Positions 29,516 through 40,939 of a stretch of 64,000 nt of DNA are shown piece after piece. How positions within the stretch are numbered: the first letter of the stretch is position 1; every line of letters begins with the position of its first letter. Under the pieces are notes generated by a model that was given only the letters and a program-made list of their open reading frames with translations, was not told the DNA's origin and searched no databases. The DNA comes from Salminus brasiliensis (lineage: Eukaryota; Chordata; Actinopteri; Characiformes; Bryconidae). Where the stretch lies: the NCBI RefSeq assembly GCF_030463535.1, contig NC_132878.1, positions 25,389,925 through 25,453,924 of the forward strand, given 5' to 3'. The position numbers and the translations under genes are program-made.

Positions 29516-29530
29516 TAGATGTTACACAAT

Positions 29531-31225
29531 GTGTGTTTGGTCATTGCAGTGGTCTGTTGACTGTTACAAACATGTTTTTTGAATATCTGTGTTCTCAGAG
29601 TTTGAGATCTGAGGTGAATCTATTGATCAACCAAATCAGGGACGTTTCTAGACTATATGTTGTACTGGGGTGCACATCATTTAGAGGTGGACAGCTAAAT
29701 CCTTCTGACTAATTATATATTACTAGTTAAAATTATATAAAAATTATGTGAATATTACTAGTTCTTATTATATTATATTATAATAGTAATATTACTGGCA
29801 CATGCGCAGAAAACCTTTCCTTTGCAAAATGCAAAGTGACATTGTCTCTGCGTCATCAGCTCATGTTAGCTATATAATAGGCTGTGTATAATAAGCTTCA
29901 TTTTGCAGGCTTGTCAACATCCCTTTTACTAGCTAGCATAAATAAAGCCTCTATTAACATAACTGATGTTTGTTTAGTTAAGCCTTTGCTTCAGTGGTCT
30001 AATGTGTATTTTGGTAGGTTATACAGCTGTATGTGGCTATATAATTAAAACATACAGCTATTAACTATCGTCACCTTGTCTGTTGGCTGACTTTCTTTAT
30101 TTCATTTTTTTTTAAAGAAAGTCCATTACTTCGTAAAAGAAAAATAAACTGTCTCATAGCATTATCTAACTGTTTATCAAGCTTTTGGAAAGAGTGGGCC
30201 ATTATGGGAAATATAGTGCTCAGCAATACAGAATACAAATTTTCACCCACTACATTTTTCCTGGGCCCTGTACATCAGGTCTAATACCCTGGACCAAACC
30301 ATATGTCTTAAAACTTTAGATCATATGGAACTACGGACCATTATCGAAACATAAAGCCCTATTTTGATATTGGATTCAAATACAAAAATTACAGTAAAAA
30401 TGAAAATAGGCATTATTAGATTTTTTTTAATTTCCAAGTATCACTATTTAACACTCTTAACACTTTAACACATCACTTTAGAGCAACTTTAGACCAGAGC
30501 TGCTTCCTGAAAGCATCTCAGCACACAGATGATTTAAGCAGTTTGTCGCTCCAGTTGTGGAAGCATTTGAACCCCAGCTCTACTGCGCCACCTGTTGTGC
30601 AAATAAAAATACTACTCCTCCACTGCTTGCTTGTGTGGTCATAAACTTTGTCCAACCCCGAAACCAGAGCGCCATGCAGTGATGTCGGCATGTGTTCCTT
30701 CTTTTAATGTAATCTAAAATTCAATCTTGTTATTTTTCTCCTGGTATATAAAATCACGCTTGATTATATTTGACAATGCAGAAAAACACAACTATTAAAT
30801 ATGTGGACTGTGCATCTGTTGAACACAGAAGTGAATGAATGTTTTACTCAGGATAATGTCACGCCTTCAGCAGTCAAAAACCACTGCAGTTTGTCAAGGA
30901 CTTTTTTTTTTCTTTTTTGGCAGTTTGGGAACAACACCTGACTTCCGGACCAAATACTTTGTGCACGTTGTATTAAAGTCAATCAAACACTCCTTTTTAT
31001 GTATGTATAATTTATTTCTGCACACGGAGGAACTGACGCGCCTCACATTTGAAACGTAAATGCCTTTCAGTGACGTAGCCAAACATTTTTTTCAGCAATC
31101 ACCTGATTTTCATTATTTTAAATAGGCATTATTTTTATTTTCAAGTACTTTTTTTCAAGTAGCTACATTATTTAGATAAAATAGGGCCCATCTGGTAAAA
31201 AAAAAACAAAAAAAACAATAACGGT
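29531..31225. other. Intergenic stretch, nothing recognised
   Basis: A+T-rich sequence between the H3.3 poly(A) site and the solo LTR. No repeat family or open frame was identified. Confidence 0.5.
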
Positions 31226-31230
31226 ATTTT

Positions 31231-32090
31231 TGTCAGGTCGCGTCATCACGCCCGCCCCCGGGGTGGACTCGTAGGCTCGCAGGCTCCCTTAAGGACTTTT
31301 GTTGAGTTTCAGTTGAAGTTTGATTCCCTGTGTCGGTTCAGTGTTCTGTTCATGTTCATATGTTTGTTTCAGTTCATTTGTCGTCTCACATGTTCCTGGT
31401 TTTGTCCATTATGTCATATCTTGTTTGGTTAATGTGTTTCACCTGAGACGGGGGTACTTAAAGAGCTCGGCTACAGAGCGCCTCGCTGAGAATTGTAGGT
31501 TCTGAGAAGTAGCCCGAAAGGCTCGTGACTCTCGACTCGTGACTCGTGACTCTCGACTCTCGACTCGTGACTCGTGACTCTCGACTCGTGACTCGTGACT
31601 CGTGACTCGTATCACGGTTTGTTTAGGCCAGTTTGGTTCACAGTTCAGGTTCACTAGCGGACCTTGCTTCTAGCGTCGAGTCTTGCGAGGAGCTTTTGCT
31701 CGCTCTCTGGATAAATCTGCGACTCTCGCTCCAGCTAGGCGACCCTCTTCGCCTTCGCGTCTTCAGGTTTGGTCGGCCTAGCCGTTTAGTAGCTGGTTCC
31801 CCAGCTCTCTTCCCCCAGCGGCCTGGAAGGGTGTTTTGTGTTTCTCCCCGTTCTCCCTATCCAGCTCACCCAGCTCAGCTCCCAGAGCACCCCCGGTCTC
31901 AGGTGTGCTTTTGTGTTCGCCCGTTGGGTTGACAAGTTTACGTTGCTTTACTGTTTAAACCCTTTAGTTGCTGCTTTGCTTGCTTTTGTTTGTATTGTGT
32001 ATTTCTCCCCTTTTTTGGTTATTAAAAGTACTTGCATTGGATCCATCTGTGTGTTCGTCCCTCTGTGTCTGGCCTAACCAGCCATGACCA
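31231..32090 (+). mobile_element. Solo LTR of a retrotransposon (gypsy-type)
   Basis: Starts TGTCAGG and ends near CATGACCA, about 860 bp, flanked by ATTTT at 31226-31230 and 32090-32094 (4-5 bp target duplication). It contains a promoter-like GGTACTTAAAGAGC (about 31453), an ATTAAAA poly(A)-type signal (about 32021) and an internal CTCGTGACT array. No internal coding region is attached, so it is a recombined solo LTR. Confidence 0.6.
31523..31612 (+). repeat. CTCGTGACT/CTCGACT short tandem array inside the LTR
   Basis: Roughly 90 bp of alternating 8-bp CTCGTGA(C) and 7-8-bp CTCGACT units. Confidence 0.8.
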
Positions 32091-32949
32091 TTTTCCCAAT
32101 AACAAAATCTGTACATGCCCACCTAGACCACGTTCCACTAATGTGTTGTCTGGGTGGAGGATGGTCAATTCACACCAACAAACAGTAAACATGAATAATT
32201 GACTAAACTTAAACAATTTGGCTTGTTGAGTTGTTTGAGTGTCAGATTTGAGTGTTTTGATAATTGTTTTAGAGATTTGAGTGGCGGTCTAAAAAGTTAT
32301 TGTTTGTCTGTTGGTGTGTTTTAACCATCCTCATCCTTTACATACCAATAGTAGGAATTGTAAGCATTGTCTCAAGATGCACTTAATTAAATGTTCTTTC
32401 TAGCTAGAGTAACTAAATTTAAAATGCTGCATTTTTCCATTAATAAAATGCATCGTTAGGTAATGCCGTTGTTCTTTGTCACTTTGTATTAAGTTTTTAT
32501 TTTATTTTATCCAAGATGTGTGCTTTGCTTTCAAGTTCAGGTTTATTCTAATGGCACTTTTAACCCAAAGTGAGCAAGCCAGTGGTGACCGTAGCAGGAA
32601 AATTTAAAAAAGATCAAAAAACAGTTATTTAATTCACATATGCTGCAGCATTTTTTTATCCCTGGACCCAAAGCATTATCTTATAGTCAGTCTTGACACA
32701 GAGCAAAAAATAACAAGTGGAAGTCACCATTTACTGAAATTCCATGATGTTTGTTAGACTTCATTACAGACTATGGGAAGTAATTCCTAGAACTGTTGGG
32801 TAAAATTAGTCAGATAAGGCCACAGTCCCTTTACCTCAAATTGTCACATTTTCATTCTTGGTTTGGTTGGAATAAAAGTCTTATGTTTCAGTGTTGGTGT
32901 TTTTTTCCCCCCCCCCATAGTCATATGTCTAGAATGATCTGTATTTAGT

Positions 32950-33190
32950 ATGTGGGAAGGATGGTAGTCCAGAATTGCACCACTCTCAAGCAGAAGCTCC
33001 TCATAGGGTGGTGCACATGGCACAGCGCATCACTGAGGTTTAACTCTCAAACCTCCTGGATTTATACTCAAGCTGGCACAGTGGCAGGAGATCCAGAATC
33101 AGTCGGTTCTGAAACAGCTTCTTTCCCCAAGCCATCAGGCTACTGGCATGGCATATCAGTCCATAGCCCATCTTATACATACATACATAA
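32950..33190 (+). mobile_element. LINE remnant (C-terminal end of the reverse transcriptase ORF)
   Basis: CAGCTTCTTTCCCCAAGCCATCAGGCTACTGG resembles the end of ORF2 of fish LINEs (SFFP.AI..LN type). The preceding part is heavily diverged. Confidence 0.4.
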
Positions 33191-33365
33191 CTCATCTTAA
33201 TCAGCACTACTATGGATATGGACCCACCATATTGTCATACCCTCCATCTCTCCCGCTTCACAGCTACACCAGATCAGATTATTAGTAACTCCTTCTACTA
33301 CCAGCAATGCTAGTGTAAACCCTAGTTCTCCCATAACCAGCCTTTTTACTGCAAGTAAGCTAAAT

Positions 33366-33482
33366 CTTACTCAGGCAGAAGAGAAAGCCATAGAGGACTA
33401 TGTTCAGGAGACTTTACCTCAAGGTTTTATTAGACCCTCCACATCTCCAGCAGCTGCATGTTTCTTCTTTGTCAAAAGTTGA
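33366..33482 (+). pseudogene. Fragment of a Ty3/gypsy-type pol gene
   Basis: A short frame reads [17 protein letters not shown], then [14 protein letters not shown], then CFFFVK before a TGA. This is the conserved segment just before the reverse transcriptase core of gypsy retrotransposons (GFIRPSTSP...FFFV). Only about 38 residues survive; inactive. Confidence 0.7.
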
Positions 33483-33711
33483 TGACAGTTAAAAGACAAT
33501 TTAAAATGTTGCCACCATTCAATCAATCAAGGGGGGGGGGTGTACAATTCTCATTTTTATTTAAACCCCCCCAAACAGAAAGAAATTAAAGAAATAATTG
33601 AAAGCCCAATATGGTCATGACAATCATGTCCATTGTATGTGTACACAAACTTATAACCACACTGTTTACAAACACACTTATGGGAGGAGTTTCTGGTTCT
33701 TTTTCAGGAAA

Positions 33712-34136
33712 TGTCTTGGAATGAGCTTGGAAACGGAGGCGGACGTAATCACAGGTTTTGAATTAAATGAAAACTAAACAAAGCAAACAGAAGACAAGGA
33801 TATACAAACAAGAGAACAAACCAAAGACTGAAACTAATAAAGGAAACAACCTAAACTAAAGCACTGCAAACTGACATTAACACAAACCAACATGGTAATG
33901 TACACATGCAGAAAAGGGACGACTGAAACAACGGGGTACTTATATAGAGACTAACAAGGGACTTATGAGGAACACCTGGGACTAACAAGGGTTGTGGCTA
34001 CAGAAGAGGCACAGGTGGAGACACTAATAAACAGGAGGGGCTTGAACTGACAAGACACAAACAGAGCCATGTGCTTGGGATCACATGGCAACAAAAAAAC
34101 AGAGGCAGACATGACAGAACAGGGGCAGGCATGACA
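33712..34136 (-). mobile_element. Candidate second LTR-like element
   Basis: Bounded by TGTCTTGG and GGCATGACA. On the minus strand it has a good TATA-type segment GTCTCTATATAAGTACCCC (about 33934-33952). No target duplication was seen, so the boundaries are uncertain. It is opposite in orientation to the pol fragment beside it. Confidence 0.45.
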
Positions 34137-34197
34137 GTTCCATTATTGTTAAAGAGTGAGAGAACCCTCTTTCAGTACTATATAGAATGAGTGTATG

Positions 34198-34203
34198 TTT
34201 AAT
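34198..34203 (-). terminator. Candidate poly(A) signal of SIBD-like copy A
   Basis: ATTAAA on the minus strand, about 125 bp after the stop of copy A. A common variant hexamer; not confirmed. Confidence 0.35.
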
Positions 34204-34326
34204 AAGGAAGAACACATTAAAAATTACATAATAATGTATGCCAGTGCTGAAGAACAGAACGCAACAGTTTTCAGTTTGGAAAGCTGGTCTGATGTTATTG
34301 GGACCCTCTGCATCTTCTTCTCCTTC

Positions 34327-34370
34327 TTAGTCTTTGCGCAACTTCCTGGATTTCAGCCACTCGATGAACT
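34327..34370 (-). CDS. SIBD-like copy A, terminal exon 4
   Basis: 44 nt after TATTTCCTAAAG. Encodes EFIEWLKSRKLRKD and TAA. Matches the last exon of copy B (EFMEWLEARLER). A candidate ATTAAA poly(A) signal lies downstream at 34203-34198. Confidence 0.75.
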
Positions 34371-37300
34371 CTTTAGGAAATACAAATATCCAGAGTTTTT
34401 TATACATACAGAAAGTGGATTCTAGTATTTCTGGAAAGCTATGGATCTTATTGGTGAGAGTCCTGTTTCACACCATTAATAAAGCTAACAAACCTGAGCA
34501 TAACTGTGTACAGCATTTGTTCTTAACTTTGATATCACTGAGATGTGTTGACTGTCTTAAACAGAAGCTCCAGGCATGGATCTAAACCACAGAACTAAAA
34601 CAGTCCCACAGTAGAGCCATGAGGAACCCCCCTATTTAGACTGAGTGCTGACCACTGGGGAATGGCTAGAGAATGGCTAACACAAATCAATGAACAGTAC
34701 AATACTGAAACTCAACAATGTACCTTGATATTTTCTTTCCGTGTTGCTTGTGGTTGTGGTTGTTCCAGGGACTTTCGTGGTGATTTCTGCATAAGACAAA
34801 ACTGAATTATTATTTTAAAGTAGGCACGGATGAAGGTCTAGAGGACAGCTAACACAAACTGAAAAAAATAAACAGGGATTGTATAAAATACACTCATATG
34901 CAACTATAACAGTCAAATGTACACTTTTACCACTCATGCCACACTACACACTACTCATGAGATAAGCATATAGAAATACAAGTACTCGTAACCTTTGCAT
35001 TACCTGTCTTATCTGAATTTGGAATCCAGTTGATGATGAAATTGGGGTGATGAGCACATTTGAAGAATGTAAGCCAGGTGATATTTTGAGAGAAAGAAAA
35101 ACAAAGAGGAAGCATTAAAAACTTTAAAGTTTGGCGTTCATTGCATTACTGTTTTATTCTAACACAAAAAAACAAAAAATAAAGGTAAAATCACTTAAAT
35201 CACTACAAAATTAAAAATGTATATAACACCTCAGTGTTTGTAGTAGTCCACTGGCTGTCCTGCCTGGCTCAGGTAAGCCTCTTTTCTCTTATTTTACTGT
35301 CTTAGCAAGGTTTTTACATGGGCCACTTAACCTGTCAGACCCGCAGCTCCAGGTCTCCTCTTCTCAGCCTTGACTGAGATTTGGTAACTTAAATCTGCAC
35401 CACAGCGTTGTCCTGTCACACAGCTGTGGTTTCACCCCCTGGCAGTTTACTGCTTTCTTAAATTTACATTTATGGCATTTAGCGGACAATCTTATCCAGA
35501 GCAACTTACAAGGTAACTCATATTACAGAGGTGGGTCAGTGTAGTGTTAGGAGTCTTGCCCAAGGACTCTTATTGGTGTAGGGCAGCACAGTCACCCAGC
35601 CCCGGAATCAAACCCCAGTCTCCCACATGGTGTGGTAGCTCAGTGGCAGGTAGTGGTGTTATCTATTGCACCACACCAACCACCACTTTCTTTCTTTGTG
35701 TTCTAACATTTGAGAAGCAATAAGCCAATTTTAGGGAACAAAACTTGACGGAAAATAATTCAAAATAGATTATTATATTATAATTCTGATTATATTATAA
35801 TTATATTTTCATTTGATAATTTCTTGTTGTTCCCAAAATCCTTAAAGCGTTGAGGAAAACATCTAAATATATTACATATATTTCAGTGTGTTGTGTATTA
35901 TATTTACTTTATTATTGAATATTAAATAAATAAAATGATGAATTTGACAAAAAAATCTAAAAAACTGTATAAAATAAGGCTGTTCAGGTAAGTGCAGCTT
36001 CAGGATGCAGCCACTAAGGGGTGCCAGCGTTATAACCAGCTTCTCCTCCCCCCATTCTTCCACAGGACGATTTCAGATGTGAACGTTTATTATACGGCAA
36101 CTATACGGTAACTTTAGCCTCGTGTGTGGCTGCTCCTCACACTTGTAAAAGGTTTTGATTCTACAGAAACTTAGAGCCAGAGTTGGTCACAGTGATGGTG
36201 AACGGAAGCAGGCGTCTGAATAATTGAATTATGTTCAAATAAGTTATCACTTTAAATGGTTATGAGTACACTGCCGAATGACTGGGACATTGGTTTACAA
36301 TAATTCTGAGAAGCTTTTAGTAAAAAATGTACTAATTGTACTCTAGTCATAGTGGAGAGATACATGCTGAGCGCTGTGAAGCAAAATAGCCTTTGTGCAG
36401 AAAAATAGCCCCAACCTTTTTTAGATTTCTCACTATTTTACAGTTATAACACCATCAGGTATTTACTGGAGGTTCTGGATAATAAATAAAATGAATATTA
36501 ATATCATGGCCATGGCGACCCCTGGATCCTACCACCATCACTGTATAGATGTTAGAGATGTTCTGTTATGTATGTGAACTGTTTCACATACAAACACCAT
36601 TCTGAATGTCTTTGTTCTCAACATCTCAGGAGAACCTGAAATATGCATTCTCAACATACTACGCATAGTGAATTCTTAAGTAACTAAATTTACTATGGCT
36701 TCCTATTGCTATAGGTGGGGCAGTGGTGGCTTAGCGGTTAGAGCGCAGGGCTGTTGATAACAGGGTTGTGGGTTTGATTCCCGGGCTCGACAAGCTGCCA
36801 CTGTTGGGCCCTTGAGCAAGGCTCGTTACCCTCTCTGCTCCCCTGGTGTGTGTGTGTGTGCGCACGCGTGCGCTCACTGCCCCTAGTTTACTAGTGTGTG
36901 TGTGTTCACTACCACAGATGGGTTAAATGCAGAGGACATGTTTTGCTGTACATAGTACAGTGACAAATGTGTGCACCTTTATAGATCTACAGCGTCAAGA
37001 GAGATAAATTCTCATTTCTACCGTGTTTTCAATTTATTCACATAGGTATCAATTCTACTCATTCAATAAACAAAGGTATGAAAGAGGCTGGTTAATTCAG
37101 TAATACTTGGTAGTATTCAGTAGTACCATAACTCTATTTTTGTAATGCTGTGAGACATATTCTAAATGCTAATCTTAATAGTAAGGGTTTGACAGGTTAG
37201 TACATAATATTTGAATGTAATAATCTGTTTTGTACTAACAGGAAGTGATGAAGCGTTGCTATGCCTGCAAACATCACTGCAAGTTCTCCTGCCATTGTCG

Positions 37301-38466
37301 CTGATGCACTTGCATGATTATCTGATTTCTGAGATTTCACATTTTTCCAGACATAAGTAGATCTTCCCTTTTTATTTTGCAATGCACTGTGGGATTATCA
37401 TGTCTATCAAAACCACACAAACAAAAAAAATGGTTCTAGGTATGTAATGTGGATACTTGAATATATTCGACTTCGGCATGTTTATCTATACTATATCAGA
37501 GGTGTCCTGTCTTATCCACAACGGGGTCGTGTGGCTGCAGATTTTCATTCTAGCCAAGTCGAAGCACAAGTGATCAGTTGTTTGAAGACTGACCAACTGA
37601 TGAAATCAGGTGTTCTGCTGGTTGTTCAGAATCAAAGCCTGCAGCCTCACCGGCCCTTTGCAGAAAAGATTAGACACCTCTATACTACATACTCAAAAAC
37701 TAGTGAGTGTTAGGGACAATTAGGAACAATTAGGGACACTTATGCTGATTTATGTCCACTTATTGTAGCCTGTCCTCCAGCAGTCTTAAGGTCCATATAA
37801 AGTCCCTCCTGAGCAGGAGGTACTTACACTTGTTGGGGGGGAAAATGCATGAAATTTTTGGCTTGTTGGCTGCGTTTCATTGGCGCTCAGAACTAGCCTC
37901 CGACTCTGGTTCTCTCTTTAGACAGTGGACAGTGACACAACCATGAAACAGAAAAACGAGTTTGTAAGGTAAGCCACTGACTTTGCTGTTTGCTACAGAT
38001 TTGCTCTGATGTAGCAGTGCTTTGAGTGACCAATGAGATGGTCTGCTTTTAGTTAGAAATTATAGTGGGTGTGAAATTTCTATTTCACCTTAAGCTTCAT
38101 CCTAACATCCATCTCAAATGATTTAAACATCTCATTAAACATATATTTTTTTCACACTGAACACTACACACCATACAGACCTTTACACACTCCTTCGCTG
38201 TTAAAGATGTGTCCACTCCTCACACACACCAGCCCCTCATCACACTTCCCGGAGTCATCAAACGGTCCACCACAGATCTCGTCCCTCTGTTTGGCGCACT
38301 CGTAGCAGCAGCCGCAGGCCTCCAGCGCTTTACCCCCAGAACAGTGAGTGACTTCTTGGCATTTTACCATGTAACAGGGTACACACGAGAGCGCCCAGCT
38401 GTCCTCCACCACCACCACCAGCAGCAGCAGAAGCACCTGAGAGAGCAGTGTGACTTTCAGATTCAT
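34327..38466 (-). CDS. Single IGFBP-domain (SIBD-like) secreted protein, copy A, 4 exons
   Basis: Rebuilt minus-strand exons are 38466-38181, 35012-35004, 34786-34724 and 34370-34327 (402 nt, 133 residues). All junctions are phase 1, all introns GT/AG. Exon 1 starts at the ATG 38466; the codon four places upstream is TTG and is not a start. It encodes a leucine-rich signal peptide (about residues 1-25) and an insulin-like growth factor binding-protein N-terminal domain with 12 cysteines (28, 31, 36, 42, 51, 53, 54, 57, 65, 75, 81, 94), including the hallmark CGCC and CDEGLVC motifs. Exon 3 gives a threonine-rich linker (GTTTTTSNT). Exon 4 gives a short tail EFIEWLKSRKLRKD. There is no thyroglobulin domain, so this is not a classical IGFBP; single-domain proteins are known from arthropods and from fish gene predictions. 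Ligand and role are unknown; IGF/insulin binding is only an inference. Intron 1 holds two SINEs and a MITE. The 9-nt exon 2 is the least certain part. Confidence 0.8.
34724..34786 (-). CDS. SIBD-like copy A, exon 3 (Thr-rich linker)
   Basis: 63 nt after a TTTTGTCTTATGCAG acceptor, open throughout. Encodes EITTKVPG, a run of five Thr, then SNTERKYQ. The donor AAGGTACAT is moderate. Confidence 0.68.
35004..35012 (-). CDS. SIBD-like copy A, candidate 9-nt microexon 2
   Basis: ATAAGACAG between AATTCAG and GTAATG. Placed because the flanking intron at 35013-35110 aligns with the sequence flanking exon 2 of copy B (43370-43460). It keeps phase 1. It may be skipped, since exon 1 to exon 3 also joins in frame. 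Confidence 0.45.
35460..35690 (-). mobile_element. Second type of tRNA-derived SINE (in intron 1 of SIBD-like copy A)
   Basis: On the minus strand it has a B-box GGTTTGATTCCGGGG and ends AAGTTGCTCTGGATAAGATTGTCCGCTAAATG, the conserved tail shared by many fish SINEs and LINEs. Confidence 0.7.
36717..36982 (+). mobile_element. tRNA-derived SINE, copy 2 (in intron 1 of SIBD-like copy A)
   Basis: GGGGCAGTGGTGGCTTAGCGG, a GGTTTGATTCCCGGG B-box, and the tail CAGATGGGTTAAATGC...GTGACAAATG. Inserted in the sense opposite to the host gene. Confidence 0.78.
37495..37715. mobile_element. Palindromic MITE in intron 1 of SIBD-like copy A
   Basis: Left end AGAGGTGTCCTGTCTTATCCAC and right end GCAGAAAAGATTAGACACCTCT are inverted repeats, with CTGCAGATTTTCATTC/AATCAAAGCCTGCAG inner arms. 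Confidence 0.6.
38181..38466 (-). CDS. SIBD-like copy A, exon 1 (signal peptide + IGFBP domain)
   Basis: Residues 1-95 plus one base. Donor GTCTGT at 38180-38179 follows ...GVCK. Read without splicing, the frame would stop five codons later, which would still give a complete 12-cysteine domain. Confidence 0.88.
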
Positions 38467-38514
38467 TATGAAGTCCAACAGCAGTCTACAACCCTTACAC
38501 TAAACCTGAGGAAT

Positions 38515-38560
38515 GGCTCTAAAGAGGGGTGCTCTGCTCCTTTTTTAAAGTTTGCCTGAA
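38515..38560 (-). promoter_or_regulatory. Candidate TATA-type promoter of SIBD-like copy A
   Basis: On the minus strand a GGCAAACTTTAAAAAAGG segment lies 75-95 bp before the ATG at 38466, which suits a TATA-like element (TTTAAAA). A GAGGGGTGG box lies just upstream. Motif-based only. Confidence 0.35.
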
Positions 38561-40035
38561 ACTCCACCCCTCTTGCTATCAGCCAACAGATTCTCAGGGT
38601 CTGGTTGGAATCTGAAAGATTTCTGTGCTCTGTCCTAACTCGTCCTGACTCTGACACTGACGTAATTGGCTTGTGCTGAAGACTAAACACTTTGGTGGAG
38701 TAAAGCAAAATCACAGTCACCAATTTTTTTAATTCTCTTGAGGTCCATTGACGACATTTGTGTGTTTTTTAAGAGTTCATGACCATTACCATAACTTATT
38801 TACTATATCCCCTAATAAATAAACTTTGTGTTACTGTGCATTAAGGACTGGAATATGTAAATGACCTCTGTTCTGATTGGCTGCCCTGTATTAAGCAAGG
38901 TGAGTAAAACTTCAGCTGTAAAGGGCGGACTCTCAAACTCTCTAATTTTATTATTTTTTAGACAACATGGGCCTTTTGACTTTAATAATATCCTTATTCT
39001 GGCTAAGAAAGAGTTATTCTAGCTACCAAAACATCAAATTACTGAGTAGCCAACTAGCAACACTAAAACAAAGTTAAAACGATCAATGTAATCAATAAAG
39101 AAAACTACAACCAATCATATCTGTTGTGTTATCATTTTCACCTTATCCTCATTTCTGCTGTTGTCTGGTTCTAAGCGTAGCCCCATGACTCTGGGGGAAC
39201 GGTATTCTGTTCCTCCGTTAACACCTGGCTGTGATGTAAAGAATGACCATAAAATGTGAATTGGCTTGACTCGACTTGACTTGACATCAAGCAGTACTGT
39301 AGGATTCTTCTTAGTGAATGGAATGGAAAGTTGAAGGAGGACACTTTTAGTTTAACTGCCGTAAACGAATAGGTGTAACGTCAGAGGCATGGAGGCAGAA
39401 TGCAGGTGTTCTTTAAAATAGTCTGTGCTGATAGAAGCACAAAGTAATAGGAATCTACACAGAGCAACAAGCATAACACTGGCAAGCATGATGCCATGCA
39501 CACCAAAGACCTCTTCAAGACCCCTTCAATATTCAGATATGCTCATGATTTTCCTCCAATATACCAACGGGGCTATTGTAACATCAGAGTGGCAATGGCA
39601 TTCTGCAGTGTTGTAGCGGTCTCAGAAACAATGGAAAAATCAGTACTAATCAGGTGATAGAAATAGGCCTAGGGTTGAGTTGTACAAGGGTTGACAAGGG
39701 TTGAGTTAGTGTTTCTTGAGATGGTAACATAATACAGGAAGATGACAAAATCCTGCACCTAACAACCAGGGTTACACATAGGGCTCAGCCCATTCCCTTC
39801 CCCTATACTCTACTCACCCACAATATCCAAGCTCTATCAGGTAGGCACCTCCCTTCCTATGCTGCCGTGGCTACGTGTAATCCGATCAGCAACACTTTCA
39901 CCTATCATTACACATTTAACTACACAAAATCCGATCAGCAAAATTTAACATTAGGTGAACTACTACATGGGAAGATCCTACTTAATATTACCAGTGCTTA
40001 TACAGTATATCACAGTATGGTTAGATCACAGTATG

Positions 40036-40265
40036 TACAGTGTATCACAAAAGTGAGTACACCCCTCACATTTTTGCAGATATTTAAGTATATCTTTTCA
40101 TGGGACAACACTGACAAAATGACATATTAACACAATGAAAAGTAGTCTGTGTGCAGCCTAATTTTCATTGTCAAAGTGTCATTTTGTCAGTGTTGTCCCA
40201 TGAAAAGATATACTTAAATATCTGCAAAAATGTGAGGGGTGTAATCACTTTTGTGATACACTGTA
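40036..40265. mobile_element. Palindromic Tc1-type MITE (two fused inverted repeats)
   Basis: A 230-bp near-perfect palindrome. It begins TACAGTGTATCACAAAAGTGAG, and the reverse complement returns at the other end (CACTTTTGTGATACACTGTA). The arms, about 100 bp, correspond to the terminal repeats of a known fish Tc1 family; nothing of the transposase remains. Confidence 0.8.
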
Positions 40266-40939
40266 AGAAATGGCTAATAATCAAGGCCAGATTCATGGCA
40301 AGAAATACCATAGTTTGTCCACATAGACCTCCAAAAATGGGCTGGACAAAGACACAAAGACTAAATCATCTTTTCTCAATTTTAACCGCTGAAATACATA
40401 GTTTCTACATTGACACAAATACACAAATTTAAAAAAAAATCAGTGAGGGTTAAATGGTATATATCTGAAAGAAGGGCAGGGTGCCAATATCTTGGCACTG
40501 ATTGTGTGTTTATGTGTGATACTTTATTTGTCCCTTTTAATTAATAATAAAAATGTCATTCCATGAGTTACTGAATTCCCTGCAAAGGTAGGACTGATGG
40601 ATGGGAGCTCCCCAAGCCCTACCATTTTAGAGATACTCTGATCCAGTCCTCTGGCCATTAAGATTAGTCAATCATTAAAGTTGGCTCAGGTCTTTATGTT
40701 GGCCATTTCTTCCACATCCGATACATTGACTACTGAACCGACTGTTTGGTTACTGTCTTACAGATATCCCAGCTCTTCATAGACATCGCTGTTAGAAGAT
40801 AATTTGTAATTTTTAGATAAAATGATGAATTGTAGTTTAGGAAATCATTAAAAGGTTTAAAAATAAAGAAAACCACACACCATAACTGATGCAGTCTTTT
40901 TATTTAAAAAGGGTGTGTTTCGGCAGAACATCATAGGCT

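Larger units (their letters stand above)
28065..29530 (+). other. H3.3 3' untranslated region
   Basis: About 1.45 kb from the stop to a canonical AATAAA at 29510-29515, followed by a GT-rich segment (GTGTGTTTGG), as expected downstream of a cleavage site. It contains a CA microsatellite at about 28426-28467 and pyrimidine-rich blocks. Long 3' UTRs are usual for H3.3 genes. The end point is inferred from the signal. Confidence 0.65.

Noticed and set aside
31633..31932. 99-residue frame near the solo LTR
   Set aside because: It lies entirely within the LTR, shows no domain and is probably chance in GC-richer DNA.
38467..38478. Upstream start of SIBD-like copy A giving four extra residues
   Set aside because: The codon at 38478-38476 is TTG. 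The first ATG is at 38466 and aligns with the start of copy B.
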